The notes under the pieces were generated by a model, which saw nothing but the letters and a program-made list of their open reading frames with translations, made no database searches and was not told the origin of the DNA. A DNA stretch of 33,308 bases from Betaproteobacteria bacterium (lineage in GTDB: Bacteria; Pseudomonadota; Gammaproteobacteria; Burkholderiales; JACQAP01): NCBI GenBank assembly GCA_025351455.1, contig JANXVW010000347.1:1-33308 (forward strand). The letters are read 5' to 3'. A program made the position numbers and the translations under genes. Below are positions 1 to 10,851 of this stretch, piece by piece. Position 1 is the first letter of the stretch; each line of letters opens with the position of its first letter.

Positions 1-100
1 CGAAAATCGGTTTTAGACTTGCATGCGAGGAATCGTCGCGGCGACCTCCTCCTGATGCTGGCTGCTGGAAACCCGAACCGGTGACAGGAGCTGGTCGCTT

Positions 101-130
101 TTGTGCCCGGCTCGACCGTTGCTTTACAAT
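101..130 (+). promoter_or_regulatory. Putative sigma-70 promoter of icd
   Basis: TTGTGC (101-106) and TACAAT (125-130) are separated by 18 bp, placing transcription start near 137 and giving a leader of about 60 nt before the ATG at 198. The -10 matches five of six consensus bases and the -35 is weaker. This is pattern matching only. Confidence 0.45.
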
Positions 131-160
131 CACCACCCTTAAACAAACCGCTCGACCGTT
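110..160 (+). repeat. 11-bp direct repeat GCTCGACCGTT (two copies)
   Basis: GCTCGACCGTT occurs at 110-120 and again at 150-160, 40 bp apart. The first copy lies in the -35/-10 spacer of the putative icd promoter and the second lies in the leader. This could be a tandem regulator site, but chance duplication is possible. Confidence 0.5.
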
Positions 161-197
161 CTCAATTCCGTTACAACCACTCCTCGAGGCAGATTCC

Positions 198-1442
198 ATG
201 TATCAGCACATAAAAGTGCCGTCCACCGGCGAAAAAATCACAGTCAACAAGGATTTCTCGCTGAAAGTACCGGCCAATCCGATCATTCCTTTCATCGAGG
301 GCGACGGGACCGGCGTGGACATTACGCCAGTAATGCGCAAGGTCGTGGATTCGTCCGTCAATGTGGCCTATGGCGGCAAGCGCAAGATCGTCTGGATGGA
401 AATGTACGCCGGCGAGAAATCCTGCAAGGTCTACGGCGAGAACGTCTGGTTGCCGGACGAGACCCTTCTGGCCAGCAAGGAATTCGTGGTATCGATCAAG
501 GGCCCCCTCACAACGCCAGTTGGCGGCGGCATACGCTCGATCAACGTTGCATTGCGCCAAGAGCTGGACCTGTATGTCTGCTTGCGCCCGGTACGTTATT
601 TCAAGGGCGTGCCCAGCCCGCTCAAGCAGCCGGAAAAGACCGACATGGTGATTTTTCGCGAGAACTCGGAGGACATCTACGCCGGCATCGAATGGGCTGC
701 CGAGTCGGACAGTGCGCGCAAACTGATCGACTTCCTCATGAAGGAAATGGGCGTCAAGAAAATCCGCTTTCCGCACACGTCGGGGATCGGCATCAAGCCG
801 GTGTCGCGCGAAGGTACGGAACGTCTGGTTCGCAAGGCGATCCAGTATGCGATCGACAACAAGCGCCGCTCCGTGACCCTGGTGCACAAAGGCAACATCA
901 TGAAGTTCACCGAGGGTGCCTTCCGTGATTGGGGCTATGCGCTTGCCAAACGCGAGTTCGGCGCGGAGTTGATCGACGGCGGCCCATGGATGAAGCTGCC
1001 CGGCGGAATCATCATCAAGGATGTGATTGCCGACGCTTTCCTGCAGCAGATCCTGTTGCGTCCCGACGAGTACGACGTGATTGCAACTCTTAACCTGAAC
1101 GGCGATTACATCTCCGACGCCCTGGCCGCCCAGGTCGGCGGCATTGGCATCGCTCCCGGTGCGAATATGAGCGATTCCGTCGCGATGTTTGAGGCGACCC
1201 ACGGCACGGCGCCGAAGTACGCTGGCAAGGACTATGTCAATCCCGGTTCGCTGATCCTTTCGGCGGAGATGATGTTGCGCCACATGGGGTGGGTCGAAGC
1301 GGCGGACCTGATCGTCAAGGCGACGGAGGCGGCGATTCACGACAAAGTCGTTACCTATGATTTTGCCAGGTTGATGACCGGGGCGACCCAGGTTTCCTGC
1401 TCGGGGTTCGGCGACGCGATGATCGAACGCATGCGCGGCTGA
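198..1442 (+). CDS. icd: NADP-dependent isocitrate dehydrogenase
   Basis: This TCA-cycle enzyme oxidatively decarboxylates isocitrate to 2-oxoglutarate with NADP+ in the cytoplasm. The start at 198 ([14 protein letters not shown]) gives 414 aa, close to the 416 aa of the E. coli enzyme; the upstream extension in the ORF track is not conserved. The segment [17 protein letters not shown] contains the substrate-binding serine, Ser114 here, which matches Ser113 of E. coli, the residue targeted by the AceK kinase/phosphatase in enterics. [13 protein letters not shown], the NADP-binding [17 protein letters not shown] region and the Lys-bearing [14 protein letters not shown] are all present. It is convergent with the cold-shock gene downstream, with a shared hairpin between them. 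Assignment is very secure. AceK is not in the window, so regulation by phosphorylation is only possible, not shown. Confidence 0.97.
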   Translation: MYQHIKVPSTGEKITVNKDFSLKVPANPIIPFIEGDGTGVDITPVMRKVVDSSVNVAYGGKRKIVWMEMYAGEKSCKVYGENVWLPDETLLASKEFVVSIKGPLTTPVGGGIRSINVALRQELDLYVCLRPVRYFKGVPSPLKQPEKTDMVIFRENSEDIYAGIEWAAESDSARKLIDFLMKEMGVKKIRFPHTSGIGIKPVSREGTERLVRKAIQYAIDNKRRSVTLVHKGNIMKFTEGAFRDWGYALAKREFGAELIDGGPWMKLPGGIIIKDVIADAFLQQILLRPDEYDVIATLNLNGDYISDALAAQVGGIGIAPGANMSDSVAMFEATHGTAPKYAGKDYVNPGSLILSAEMMLRHMGWVEAADLIVKATEAAIHDKVVTYDFARLMTGATQVSCSGFGDAMIERMRG

Positions 1443-1456
1443 ACTGAAGAAACAAA

Positions 1457-1481
1457 AAGCCCGCGACGGCGTCGCGGGCTT
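1457..1481. terminator. Intrinsic terminator between convergent icd and csp
   Basis: AAGCCCGCGAC-ggc-GTCGCGGGCTT is a perfect 11-bp stem with a 3-nt loop. On the minus strand it is followed by TTTTTGTTTC, so it is a good terminator for the cold-shock gene. On the plus strand the T-run is short, so icd termination there is weaker. Confidence 0.8.
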
Positions 1482-1524
1482 CGAATATTCTGAATCGACT
1501 TGCGGATCTGGATCCGCTACGGTG

Positions 1525-1728
1525 TCAGGCTGCCTGTATGTTGGATGCCTGCTTGCCTTTGGGTCCCTGGGTGACCTCGAAACTCACCTTCTGGCCTTCC
1601 TTCAGCGTTTTGAAGCCGTTCATCTGGATCGCCGAAAAATGTGCAAACAGATCTTCGCTGCCGTCATCGGGCGTGATGAAACCATAGCCCTTTGCATCGT
1701 TGAACCACTTAACGGTACCGATTGCCAT
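1525..1728 (-). CDS. Cold-shock protein (CspA family)
   Basis: This 67-aa single-domain nucleic-acid chaperone of the CspA family binds single-stranded RNA and [21 protein letters not shown] carries RNP1 (KGYGFI) and DLFAHFSAI carries RNP2; the C-terminus [13 protein letters not shown] is typical of betaproteobacterial Csp proteins. A purine-rich ribosome binding site (AGGGGAAGGG) precedes the ATG. A good promoter sits about 110 nt upstream of the ATG, leaving a long leader as is usual for cold-shock genes, which often have thermo-responsive leaders. Its position beside icd and clpSA is a common betaproteobacterial arrangement. Which paralogue (CspA, CspD or CspE type) cannot be settled. Confidence 0.95.
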   Translation of the reverse strand: MAIGTVKWFNDAKGYGFITPDDGSEDLFAHFSAIQMNGFKTLKEGQKVSFEVTQGPKGKQASNIQAA

Positions 1729-1845
1729 ACATCCCTTCCCCTGAAGTAAAACGCGGGCCGGACACCCGCCGATCGTTTGAGTTTCAAGTCCGCGTTATCG
1801 GCAAAACCGGTGCTGCGCTATCCTTGAAGCCAAACACCAGTTTGC

Positions 1846-1874
1846 TTTGTAGGTTATTTATTTTGGGAAGTCAA
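1846..1874 (-). promoter_or_regulatory. Putative promoter of the cold-shock gene
   Basis: Read on the minus strand, TTGACT (1874-1869), a 17-bp spacer and TACAAA (1851-1846) form a near-consensus sigma-70 promoter. Start would be near 1839, giving about 110 nt of leader before the csp ATG. Confidence 0.55.
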
Positions 1875-1934
1875 GTATGCCAAAACCGCGCAAGCGATTG
1901 TTGCAATGCAGTTTTAATCACTTCGCCGCGTCTC

Positions 1935-1963
1935 TTGGCAGGCACGCATTCTGCGCTTGTATT
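1935..1963 (+). promoter_or_regulatory. Putative promoter of clpS-clpA
   Basis: TTGGCA (1935-1940), a 17-bp spacer and TGTATT (1958-1963) lie about 60 bp before the chosen clpS start. The rest of the 1729-2020 intergenic stretch holds the divergent csp promoter and no gene that I can support. Confidence 0.4.
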
Positions 1964-2020
1964 TTCCCCGTTTATCCGCAAAATTAGGTCTAAGTGAAAG
2001 CAGCGGAGCGAGACGAAGGC

Positions 2021-2325
2021 ATGGCAGCGGGAAATCGTGACAGCACGCTCCTGGAAGCCGAAAAAAGCAAGGTCAAACAGCCTCCGCTGTTCAAGGTCAT
2101 GCTGCTCAACGACGATTACACGCCCATGGACTTTGTCGTCGCAGTTCTGCAGACTTTCTTCTCGATGACCAGGGAACAGGCGACCCAGGTAATGCTCAAG
2201 GTTCACAGGGAAGGCATGGGCGTCTGCGGCGTGTATCCTAGGGACGTTGCGGCGACCAAAGTGGAACAGGTCATCGCATTTTCGAAACAGCATCAACATC
2301 CGCTTCAGTGCGTGATGGAGGAAAC

Positions 2326-2329
<4 letters not shown>
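2021..2329 (+). CDS. clpS: ATP-dependent Clp protease adaptor ClpS
   Basis: ClpS delivers N-degron substrates to ClpA-ClpP and blocks some other ClpA substrates. The protein is 102 aa from the ATG at 2021 ([12 protein letters not shown]), which has GAAGG just upstream and matches the usual length of about 106 aa; the ORF track's GTG at 1994 would add 9 residues. The core [20 protein letters not shown] contains the conserved NDDYTPM substrate-pocket motif, followed by the conserved [17 protein letters not shown]. The stop codon overlaps the clpA start as ATGA, indicating translational coupling with its partner. Confidence 0.96.
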
Positions 2330-4614
<2,285 letters not shown>

Positions 4615-4628
4615 ACTGCGCGGACAAG

Positions 4629-4662
4629 AAAAAGGCCGGACCACGGTGGTCCGGCCTTTTTT
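4629..4662. terminator. Intrinsic terminator after clpA
   Basis: GGCCGGACCA-cgg-TGGTCCGGCC is flanked by an A-run on the left and TTTTTT on the right. It is symmetric enough to serve both clpA (plus) and the convergent sulfurtransferase gene (minus). Confidence 0.85.
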
Positions 4663-4679
4663 ATTTGCAGTTCGCGCAA

Positions 4680-5519
4680 TCAGCTCGCGCGCGGCCGCGA
4701 AGGATCGGCGATCCACTCACTCCAGGAACCTGGGTAGAGCCGGCCTCCCGTCAGGCCGGCGATCTCCATTGCCAGCAGGTTGTGGCAGGCGGTCACGCCG
4801 GAACCGCATTGGCTCACGATTTTCTGTGGCGTTGCATTTCCGACGAATGGTTTGAAGTCCTCGCGCAACTGCGCCGGTGACTTGAAGAATCCTTGCGGTG
4901 TCAGGTTGTCCTTGAAGAAGCGGTTGCGCGCTCCTGGAATGTGGCCGCCCACCGGATCGATGGTTTCGTTGCGGCCGTGGAAGCGATCGTTGGCGCGCGC
5001 ATCGATCAGCACCATGTCGGGCGACTGCAGGTGTTCCTTAACGTATTGCGCATCCACCGGTGATTGCGCGATCGCCACAGTAAAATTCGCGGCCATTGGC
5101 GCGCGCACTTCAGTGGAGACCGCCTGTCCTGCAGCGAGCCAGGCCTGCCAGCCGCCATCGAGCACGGCCGCGTTTCGAAGTCCCGCCCAGCGCAACATCC
5201 ACCACAGGCGCGAAGCGTAGACGCCGCCGGCGTTGTCATAGCCGACCACCTGCTTGTCGTTGGACACGCCCATGCGCGCGAGCCAAGCGGCGAAAATTTT
5301 CGGATCGGGCAGGGGATGGCGCCCGTTGCGTCCCGTCAGCGGCGCGGCCAGGTCGCGATCGAGATGCGCGAACAAGGCGCTGGGAATGTGGGATTGCGCG
5401 TAGGCTTTGCTGCCGAATTCGGGATTGGCCAGGTCATGGCGGCAGTCGAATATCACGAATGCCGGATCGTCGAGGTGCTGCGCCAGCTCGGCGACGGAAA
5501 TCAGCGTGGTGTGGCTCAT
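4680..5519 (-). CDS. sseA: 3-mercaptopyruvate sulfurtransferase
   Basis: This two-domain rhodanese-fold enzyme transfers sulfur from 3-mercaptopyruvate to thiols or cyanide. At 279 aa it has the normal family length (SseA about 281). The inactive N-terminal rhodanese domain (about 1-135, FDCRHDLANPEFG) is followed by the catalytic domain, with the active loop QCGSGVTAC near residue 240. The CGSGVT loop fits mercaptopyruvate sulfurtransferases, whereas thiosulfate sulfurtransferases usually have CRKGVT. It starts 43 bp after the Rieske gene on the same strand, so the two are probably cotranscribed. A role linked to the oxygenase, for example sulfur supply, is only speculation. Confidence 0.92.
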   Translation of the reverse strand: MSHTTLISVAELAQHLDDPAFVIFDCRHDLANPEFGSKAYAQSHIPSALFAHLDRDLAAPLTGRNGRHPLPDPKIFAAWLARMGVSNDKQVVGYDNAGGVYASRLWWMLRWAGLRNAAVLDGGWQAWLAAGQAVSTEVRAPMAANFTVAIAQSPVDAQYVKEHLQSPDMVLIDARANDRFHGRNETIDPVGGHIPGARNRFFKDNLTPQGFFKSPAQLREDFKPFVGNATPQKIVSQCGSGVTACHNLLAMEIAGLTGGRLYPGSWSEWIADPSRPRAS

Positions 5520-5562
5520 TGGAATATTTGCCGCCAGAAACGGGTGTTTTCGATTCGGCCGC

Positions 5563-6666
5563 TTATAGACGCGACTGGATGCGCGCGCGCACGAATTCGT
5601 GGAAATGGATCATGCCGTCTTCCATTGGCGACTGGTACGGGCCGAATTCGTTGAGACCTTGCCGATAAAGCGCGCGCCGGCCCTCGGTCATGCGCACGCA
5701 GATTTCTTCATCTTCTTTCGCCGTCTCGACATAAGCCTGCTGCTCGGCCTCGACGAATTCGCGTTCGAACAGCACGATGTCTTCGGGGTAGTAAAACTCG
5801 ACGATGTTGGTACAGTGTTCCGGATCCTTCGGCAGGATGGTGCTGACAACCAACACGTTCGGATACCACTCGACCATTACGTTCGGGTAGTACGTCAGCC
5901 AGATCGCACCCTGTTTCGGCATCTCGCCGTTGTTGTAGCGCAGGACGGCCTCATGCCATTTCTCATAGGCGGCAGTGCCGGGCTTGCCGAGTGCCTGGTT
6001 GAGGCCGACGGTTTGCACGCTGTACCAGTCGCCGAATTCCCACTTGAGGTCATCCGCATTGACGAACTGGCCGAGTCCCGGATGGAAGGGGCCGACGTGG
6101 TAGTCCTCGAGATAGACTTCGATGAACGTCTTCCAGTTGACCGGGTACTCATGGGTCATCACGCGGTCAAGCATGTAGCCGGAAAAGTCGAGATCGGCGA
6201 GAACCCCCAGGCTGGCGAGGTCGCTCCTTGGGTTGCGCGGCCCGGCGAACTGCAGGCCATTCCATTCCTTCAACGCAGTTTTGCCCAGATCCAGACAGGG
6301 ATTGCCCGGGAAGTGCGGAGCGCCGAGCAACTTGCCGGACAGGTCGTAAGTCCAGCGATGCAACGGGCAGACGATGTTCTGCGTGTTGCCACGGCCCTTC
6401 AACATGATCGACTGGCGGTGGCGGCAAACGTTCGAAATCAACTCCACGCCGCTCTGGTTGCGCACCAGCACCTTGGCGTCATGCATCCAGTCGAGTGTGC
6501 GGTAGTCCCCCACTTCGGGAACCATGAGTTCGTGGCCCACGTAGCCCGGCCCGTTCGCGAACAGTAATTTCTGTTCGATTTCGGCAATGCGCGGGTCGAA
6601 ATACCAATCGATTGGCAGCTGGACCGGGGTGCGGGTCAGGGCGGAAACATTAGCCAGGTCGGTCAT
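5563..6666 (-). CDS. Rieske [2Fe-2S] aromatic ring-hydroxylating oxygenase, alpha-subunit type
   Basis: This 367-aa protein has a Rieske domain with cluster ligands Cys81-x-His83 (NVCRHRQS) and Cys100-x2-His103 (VCPLHRWTYD). A C-terminal catalytic domain has the mononuclear-iron signature EDYHVGPFHPGL, giving His190 and His195. Such proteins hydroxylate or demethylate small organics, taking electrons from a separate reductase, which is not seen here. I chose ATG 6666 (MTDLANVS) because the 44-residue upstream extension in the ORF track is not oxygenase-like and crosses a terminator-like hairpin. No beta subunit lies nearby. A Rieske gene divergent from xseB-ispA-dxs is familiar in Betaproteobacteria, which suggests a conserved but unassigned role rather than a recent catabolic acquisition. 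Substrate unknown. Confidence 0.88.
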   Translation of the reverse strand: MTDLANVSALTRTPVQLPIDWYFDPRIAEIEQKLLFANGPGYVGHELMVPEVGDYRTLDWMHDAKVLVRNQSGVELISNVCRHRQSIMLKGRGNTQNIVCPLHRWTYDLSGKLLGAPHFPGNPCLDLGKTALKEWNGLQFAGPRNPRSDLASLGVLADLDFSGYMLDRVMTHEYPVNWKTFIEVYLEDYHVGPFHPGLGQFVNADDLKWEFGDWYSVQTVGLNQALGKPGTAAYEKWHEAVLRYNNGEMPKQGAIWLTYYPNVMVEWYPNVLVVSTILPKDPEHCTNIVEFYYPEDIVLFEREFVEAEQQAYVETAKEDEEICVRMTEGRRALYRQGLNEFGPYQSPMEDGMIHFHEFVRARIQSRL

Positions 6667-6687
6667 AACCAGATGTCCCGTGAAGCG

Positions 6688-6734
6688 GAAAAAATAAAAA
6701 AACCGCCCCCGGCATAATGCACAAAATGGGGCGG
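6688..6734 (-). terminator. Terminator-like hairpin in the Rieske gene leader (possible attenuator)
   Basis: On the minus strand CCGCCCC (6734-6728) and GGGGCGG (6709-6703) form a stem with an 18-nt loop, followed at once by TTTTTTTATTTTTT. It lies only about 20-70 nt upstream of the Rieske start codon. A terminator 5' of an ORF could act as an attenuator or stop upstream antisense transcripts. Confidence 0.55.
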
Positions 6735-6827
6735 AATTCCGAAGGCGATTCTCCCTTAAAACCCTACCCAACGCAACGTTTTCAGGGATAAAGCTCATTC
6801 ATATTCGCAACGTCCGCACATCGTTCG

Positions 6828-6857
6828 TTGACCGGGGTTCCGCGGATGGGCTATTTT
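6828..6857 (+). promoter_or_regulatory. Putative promoter of xseB-ispA-dxs
   Basis: TTGACC (6828-6833), an 18-bp spacer and TATTTT (6852-6857) lie 43 bp before the GTG of xseB. The -35 matches five of six bases and the -10 four of six. Confidence 0.4.
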
Positions 6858-6900
6858 TACGATCTTTCCCGACAAGCCGCGCTTCCCACAGCCGTCGCCC

Positions 6901-7146
6901 GTGACCAAATCCAAATCCAAATCCCAAGTCCCGCTATCCTTCGAAGCCGCGCTGGCTGAAATCGAGAACATTGTGGCCGCGATGGAAGCGGGGCACACAC
7001 CGCTCGAGCAATCCCTGACGGCATACAAGCGTGGCGCCGAACTGCTGCAGTATTGCCAGGCGCGACTCCAGGAGGCACAGCAGCAGGTCAAGATCCTCGA
7101 GGCCGGCACACTCAAGAATTTCGACGGTGACGACAGCACCGACTGA
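6901..7146 (+). CDS. xseB: Exodeoxyribonuclease VII small subunit
   Basis: XseB pairs with XseA to form exonuclease VII, which degrades single-stranded DNA. The protein is 81 aa (E. coli 80). SFEAALAEIENIVAAMEAG and PLEQSLTAYKRGAELL are the family signature, followed by the amphipathic helix ending QVKILE. The start is GTG at 6901, and I see no strong Shine-Dalgarno sequence before it. The 3' end overlaps the likely ispA start, as in the usual xseB-ispA-dxs operon. The large subunit gene xseA is not in the window. Confidence 0.94.
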   Translation: MTKSKSKSQVPLSFEAALAEIENIVAAMEAGHTPLEQSLTAYKRGAELLQYCQARLQEAQQQVKILEAGTLKNFDGDDSTD

Positions 7147-8029
7147 TTTCCAGAGCTGGATGCTGAGCCGACAGGACCGCATCGAGAAGGCCCTGCATGC
7201 CATGCTGCCTGCGCCCGAGATTGCGCCACGGCGCCTGCATTCCGCCATGCGTTACGCCGTGCTCGGCGGCGGCAAGCGGGTGCGGCCACTTCTGGCCTAT
7301 GGTGCGGGCGAACTCGCGTCCGCGATTCCGGAGCGAATCGATTTCGTGGCGGCCGCCGTCGAGATGATCCACGCCTATTCACTGGTGCACGATGACATGC
7401 CAGAAATGGACGACGATGTCCTGCGCAGGGGCAGGCCGACCGTACACGTTGAATTCGACGAGGCCACTGCGCTTCTCGTCGGTGACAGCCTGCAGAGTCT
7501 GGCTTTTCAGATGCTGTCCGGGCACCGGCTGGCAGACGACCCGCGTCGGCAGGTGGAAATGATCGAAATGCTGGCGCGGGCCAGCGGGTCGCGCGGCATG
7601 GCCGGCGGACAGGCCATCGACCTGGAGTCAACTGCCAAGATGCTGACGGTCCCCGAACTGGAGTTCATGCATATCCACAAGACCGGCGCCCTGATTCGCG
7701 CTTCCGTGGCGCTGGGTGCCCGCTGCGGCGATGCGTTGACCGATGCGCAACTCGATCAGCTTGACCATTTCAGCAAGTTCATTGGCCTGGCTTTCCAGGT
7801 GGTGGATGATGTGCTCGATGCGGATTCGAGCACCGCGACGCTGGGCAAGACGGCGGGCAAGGATGCCAGCAACAACAAACCGACTTATGTAAGCGTACTG
7901 GGACTCGAACGGGCGCGTGCACTGGCGGAAGACCTGCGCGACGACGCTTTGCGCGCGCTGGATTGCCTGCCGGATAAAGGCGGCCATCTTCGACAGCTTG
8001 CCGATTTCATCGTGCTCCGGAAATTCTGA
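7127..8029 (+). CDS. ispA: Farnesyl diphosphate synthase (geranyltranstransferase)
   Basis: IspA condenses IPP with DMAPP and GPP to make farnesyl diphosphate for ubiquinone, undecaprenyl and other isoprenoids. The first Asp-rich motif is DDMPEMDDD beginning near residue 89 and the second is DDVLD near 227, followed by [18 protein letters not shown] 7127 gives 300 aa, equal to the usual 299, and keeps the N-terminal FQSWM segment common in this family; it overlaps xseB by 20 bp. ATG 7160 is the alternative, 11 residues shorter. The longer ORF from 7031 is an overlap artefact. It works directly with the downstream dxs in isoprenoid supply. Confidence 0.95.
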   Translation: MTTAPTDFQSWMLSRQDRIEKALHAMLPAPEIAPRRLHSAMRYAVLGGGKRVRPLLAYGAGELASAIPERIDFVAAAVEMIHAYSLVHDDMPEMDDDVLRRGRPTVHVEFDEATALLVGDSLQSLAFQMLSGHRLADDPRRQVEMIEMLARASGSRGMAGGQAIDLESTAKMLTVPELEFMHIHKTGALIRASVALGARCGDALTDAQLDQLDHFSKFIGLAFQVVDDVLDADSSTATLGKTAGKDASNNKPTYVSVLGLERARALAEDLRDDALRALDCLPDKGGHLRQLADFIVLRKF

Positions 8030-8073
8030 TTACTCAATACAAACCAACCCAGGCCGCGCCCGGTCCAACCTAC

Positions 8074-9915
8074 ATGTACGAATTGCTGAACACCATCCAG
8101 TCCCCCGCCGACCTGCGCGCGCTCGAGCGCAAGCAATTGCAGGAGGTCTCACGTCAGCTGCGCGAATTCCTCATCGAATCGGTCGCGCTCACCGGCGGAC
8201 ATCTGTCCTCCAACCTGGGCACGGTTGAACTCACGGTCGCGCTGCACTACGTGTTCAACACACCGGATGATCGCCTGGTGTGGGACGTGGGACACCAGAC
8301 CTATGCGCACAAGATCCTGACCGGTCGGCGCGAGCGCATGTCGACACTGCGCCAGCAAGGCGGTGTCGCCGGCTTCCCGCGCCGCGTGGAAAGCGAGTTC
8401 GACACCTTCGGCACGGCGCATTCGAGTACGTCGATCAGCGCGGCGCTGGGCATGGCGGTAGCCGCGCACATGAAGGGCGACGATCGCCGCGTGGTGGCCA
8501 TCATCGGCGACGGCGCCATGACCGCCGGCATGGCTTTCGAGGCGTTGAACAACGCCGGTGCGATGGATACCAACCTCCTTGTCGTGCTAAACGACAATGA
8601 CATGTCGATCTCGGAAAACGTCGGGGCGCTGAACAACTATCTCGCGCGTTTGATCTCGGGACGTTTTTATACGGCGGCATGGAAGACCGGCGAGAAAGTA
8701 CTGAAGGCGGTGCCGCCGGTGCTCGAGCTCGCCAAGCGCGCCGAGGAACACGTCAAGGGCATGGTCACGCCCGGCACACTGTTCGAGGAATTCGGTTTTA
8801 ACTACATCGGGCCGATCGACGGCCACAACATCGATGCGCTGGTGTCGACACTGACCAATCTGAGGAAACTGGAAGGTCCGCAATTCCTGCACGTGGTCAC
8901 GCGCAAGGGCAAAGGCTATGAAAAGGCCGAAGGCGACCCCATCCTGTATCACGGCGTCACGAAATTCGATCCCGGCGCGGGCATAATCGCGAAGCCGCCA
9001 GGCAAGCCGACTTACACCCAGGTCTTCGGCGACTGGCTGTGCGACATGGCGGCCCTGGATACGCGCCTGATCGGCATCACCCCGGCTATGCGCGAAGGGT
9101 CGGGCATGGTGCGTTTTTCACAGGAATATCCGGATCGGTATTTCGATGTTGGCATCGCCGAGCAGCATTCGCTGACATTTGCGGCGGGCCTGGCCTGCGA
9201 AGGAGCCAAGCCGGTCGTCGCGATCTATTCGACCTTCCTGCAGCGCGCTTACGACCAGCTTATTCACGACATCTGCATTCAGAACCTGCCAGTGCTGTTC
9301 GGCATTGACCGCGCCGGCCTGGTGGGCGCCGACGGCCCGACCCACGCGGGCAGCTTCGACCTGACTTATCTGCGCTGCCTGCCGAACATGATCGTCATGG
9401 CGCCGGCGGACGAGAACGAATGCCGGCAGATGCTCTGTACCGGGTTCCAGCTCGATGCGCCGGTTGCCGTGCGTTACCCGCGCGGCAGCGGGCCTGGAGT
9501 GGCCATCCAGAAAGACATGGCGGTTATGCCCCTGGGAAAGGGCGAGATACGGCGCCGGGGCAGCAAGGTGGCGATCCTGTCGTTCGGTGCGTTGCTCCAT
9601 TCCTGTCTGGAGGCTGGCGAAAAGCTGGGCGCCACGGTGGCGAACATGCGTTTTGTCAAACCCCTCGACGAAGAGCTGATCCGGGAACTTGCCCGCGACC
9701 ACGAGCACCTGGTAACCGTGGAAGAGAACACCATCCTGGGCGGTGCCGGCAGTGGCGTTCTGGAGGTCCTGGAGAAACAGGGGCTGCACAGACCGACCCT
9801 GCAACTCGGGTTGCCTGACCGGTTCATCGACCATGGCGATCCGGCAAAACTGCTGAAGGACTGCGGGCTGGATGCCGAGGGGCTCCGTCTATCCATTGTG
9901 CAATTTATTAGCTGA
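8074..9915 (+). CDS. dxs: 1-deoxy-D-xylulose-5-phosphate synthase
   Basis: Dxs condenses pyruvate and glyceraldehyde 3-phosphate using thiamine diphosphate, the first step of the MEP pathway that feeds ispA. It has 613 aa (E. coli 620). Motifs include GGHLSSNLG near the N-terminus, the ThDP/Mg motif [18 protein letters not shown] from residue 145 with [13 protein letters not shown] after it, [15 protein letters not shown], and [15 protein letters not shown] with the catalytic Glu near 363. The transketolase C-terminal domain follows. It lies 44 bp after ispA on the same strand. The assignment is secure and there is no sign of damage. Confidence 0.97.
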   Translation: MYELLNTIQSPADLRALERKQLQEVSRQLREFLIESVALTGGHLSSNLGTVELTVALHYVFNTPDDRLVWDVGHQTYAHKILTGRRERMSTLRQQGGVAGFPRRVESEFDTFGTAHSSTSISAALGMAVAAHMKGDDRRVVAIIGDGAMTAGMAFEALNNAGAMDTNLLVVLNDNDMSISENVGALNNYLARLISGRFYTAAWKTGEKVLKAVPPVLELAKRAEEHVKGMVTPGTLFEEFGFNYIGPIDGHNIDALVSTLTNLRKLEGPQFLHVVTRKGKGYEKAEGDPILYHGVTKFDPGAGIIAKPPGKPTYTQVFGDWLCDMAALDTRLIGITPAMREGSGMVRFSQEYPDRYFDVGIAEQHSLTFAAGLACEGAKPVVAIYSTFLQRAYDQLIHDICIQNLPVLFGIDRAGLVGADGPTHAGSFDLTYLRCLPNMIVMAPADENECRQMLCTGFQLDAPVAVRYPRGSGPGVAIQKDMAVMPLGKGEIRRRGSKVAILSFGALLHSCLEAGEKLGATVANMRFVKPLDEELIRELARDHEHLVTVEENTILGGAGSGVLEVLEKQGLHRPTLQLGLPDRFIDHGDPAKLLKDCGLDAEGLRLSIVQFIS

Positions 9916-9919
9916 CTAG

Positions 9920-9948
9920 TTTACTCGGGTATTCGCGGCGGCTATAAT
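9920..9948 (+). promoter_or_regulatory. Putative sigma-70 promoter of folE2
   Basis: TTTACT (9920-9925), a 17-bp spacer and a perfect TATAAT (9943-9948) lie just after the dxs stop. This suggests that folE2 can be transcribed independently of the isoprenoid operon. CCAGAGGAGC before the ATG provides a Shine-Dalgarno sequence. Confidence 0.65.
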
Positions 9949-9984
9949 CGTCTCAACTTACCTCGCTCCAGAGGAGCACTGTTT

Positions 9985-10788
9985 ATGAATTCTCCGGATA
10001 GCTTCGCTATTCCAGACGTGCAGGGCTCGGCGGATACGCGCCGGCTTGCCATCGACAAGGTCGGCATCAAGGCCATTCGCCACCCGGTCCGCGTGGCGGA
10101 TCGCGACGGCGGCGTCCAGCACACCATTGCAACGTTCAACATGTACGTGGGGTTGCCGCACAATTTCAAGGGCACCCACATGTCGCGCTTCGTGGAGATC
10201 CTGAATTCCCACGAACGCGAGATCTCGGTCGAATCCTTCGAGACGATGCTGCGCGACATGGTCAAACGCCTCGAAGCCGAAGTCGGCCGTATCGAAATGA
10301 CTTTTCCGTATTTCATCAACAAGGCCGCCCCGGTTTCCGGCGTAAAAAGCCTGATGGACTACGAAATCACGTTTACCGGGGAAATTTCGAAAGAGGGCTA
10401 CTCGTTTTCGATGAAAGTCGTGGTGCCGGTGACCAGCCTGTGCCCGTGTTCGAAACGCATCTCCGAGTATGGCGCGCACAACCAGCGCTCGCACGTTACG
10501 ATCACCGCACGCACGAACACCCATGTCTGGATCGAAGAACTGGTGCGTGTTGCCGAGCAGGAAGCTTCCTGCGAGCTGTACGGCCTTCTGAAACGCCCGG
10601 ATGAGAAATACGTCACCGAGCGCGCTTACGATAATCCGAAGTTCGTGGAAGACCTGGTGCGTGATGTTGCCACGACGCTGAACCAGGACAAGCGCATCGA
10701 CAGTTACGTGGTGGAATCGGAGAACTTCGAATCCATCCACAACCATTCTGCTTACGCGTTGATTGAGAAGAACTCGAAAGCAGGTTAG
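9985..10788 (+). CDS. folE2: GTP cyclohydrolase FolE2 (type IB)
   Basis: FolE2 converts GTP to 7,8-dihydroneopterin triphosphate, the first step of folate synthesis. Unlike zinc-dependent FolE it is metal-promiscuous. At 267 aa it fits the family. The segment [22 protein letters not shown] holds the conserved active-site cysteine region (Cys153/Cys155), and the N-terminal half contains [18 protein letters not shown], also diagnostic. It has its own promoter behind dxs and a strong terminator after it. In some bacteria folE2 is a zinc-starvation gene under Zur; I see no clear Zur box here, so this copy may be housekeeping. Confidence 0.95.
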   Translation: MNSPDSFAIPDVQGSADTRRLAIDKVGIKAIRHPVRVADRDGGVQHTIATFNMYVGLPHNFKGTHMSRFVEILNSHEREISVESFETMLRDMVKRLEAEVGRIEMTFPYFINKAAPVSGVKSLMDYEITFTGEISKEGYSFSMKVVVPVTSLCPCSKRISEYGAHNQRSHVTITARTNTHVWIEELVRVAEQEASCELYGLLKRPDEKYVTERAYDNPKFVEDLVRDVATTLNQDKRIDSYVVESENFESIHNHSAYALIEKNSKAG

Positions 10789-10810
10789 GCGCGGGTTCCG
10801 GTGGAAACTG

Positions 10811-10837
10811 AAAGGGCCGCATTGCGGCCCTTTTTTT
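10811..10837 (+). terminator. Intrinsic terminator after folE2
   Basis: AAAGGGCCGC-att-GCGGCCC is followed by seven T residues. It is a textbook rho-independent terminator and may also serve the convergent SDR gene on the other strand. Confidence 0.9.
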
Positions 10838-10851
10838 GCGTCGCGGCCGGA

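Larger units (their letters stand above)
1..197. other. Region upstream of icd
   Basis: No convincing gene is seen here. The ORF track extends icd upstream to 81, but that extension (MTGAGRFC...) has no isocitrate dehydrogenase character, and the family-length start is at 198. The stretch holds a candidate icd promoter and two copies of an 11-bp direct repeat, both listed separately. Confidence 0.6.

Noticed and set aside
1-100. Minus-strand frame ending PRMQV-stop near the window start
   Set aside because: It reads like a protein C-terminus but runs back through the predicted icd promoter and leader without a start or homology, so it is probably chance.
171-1340. 389-aa ORF antisense to icd
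   Set aside because: It is a shadow of the strongly conserved icd reading frame, with Arg/His-rich composition typical of antisense frames in GC-rich DNA.
1722-1997. 91-aa plus-strand ORF in the csp-clpS intergenic region
   Set aside because: It starts inside csp and runs through two promoters, with no Shine-Dalgarno sequence and no protein-like pattern.
5599-6567. 322-aa plus-strand ORF opposite the Rieske gene
   Set aside because: Its sequence is a mirror of the Rieske frame. The Rieske ligand motifs on the other strand decide the coding strand.
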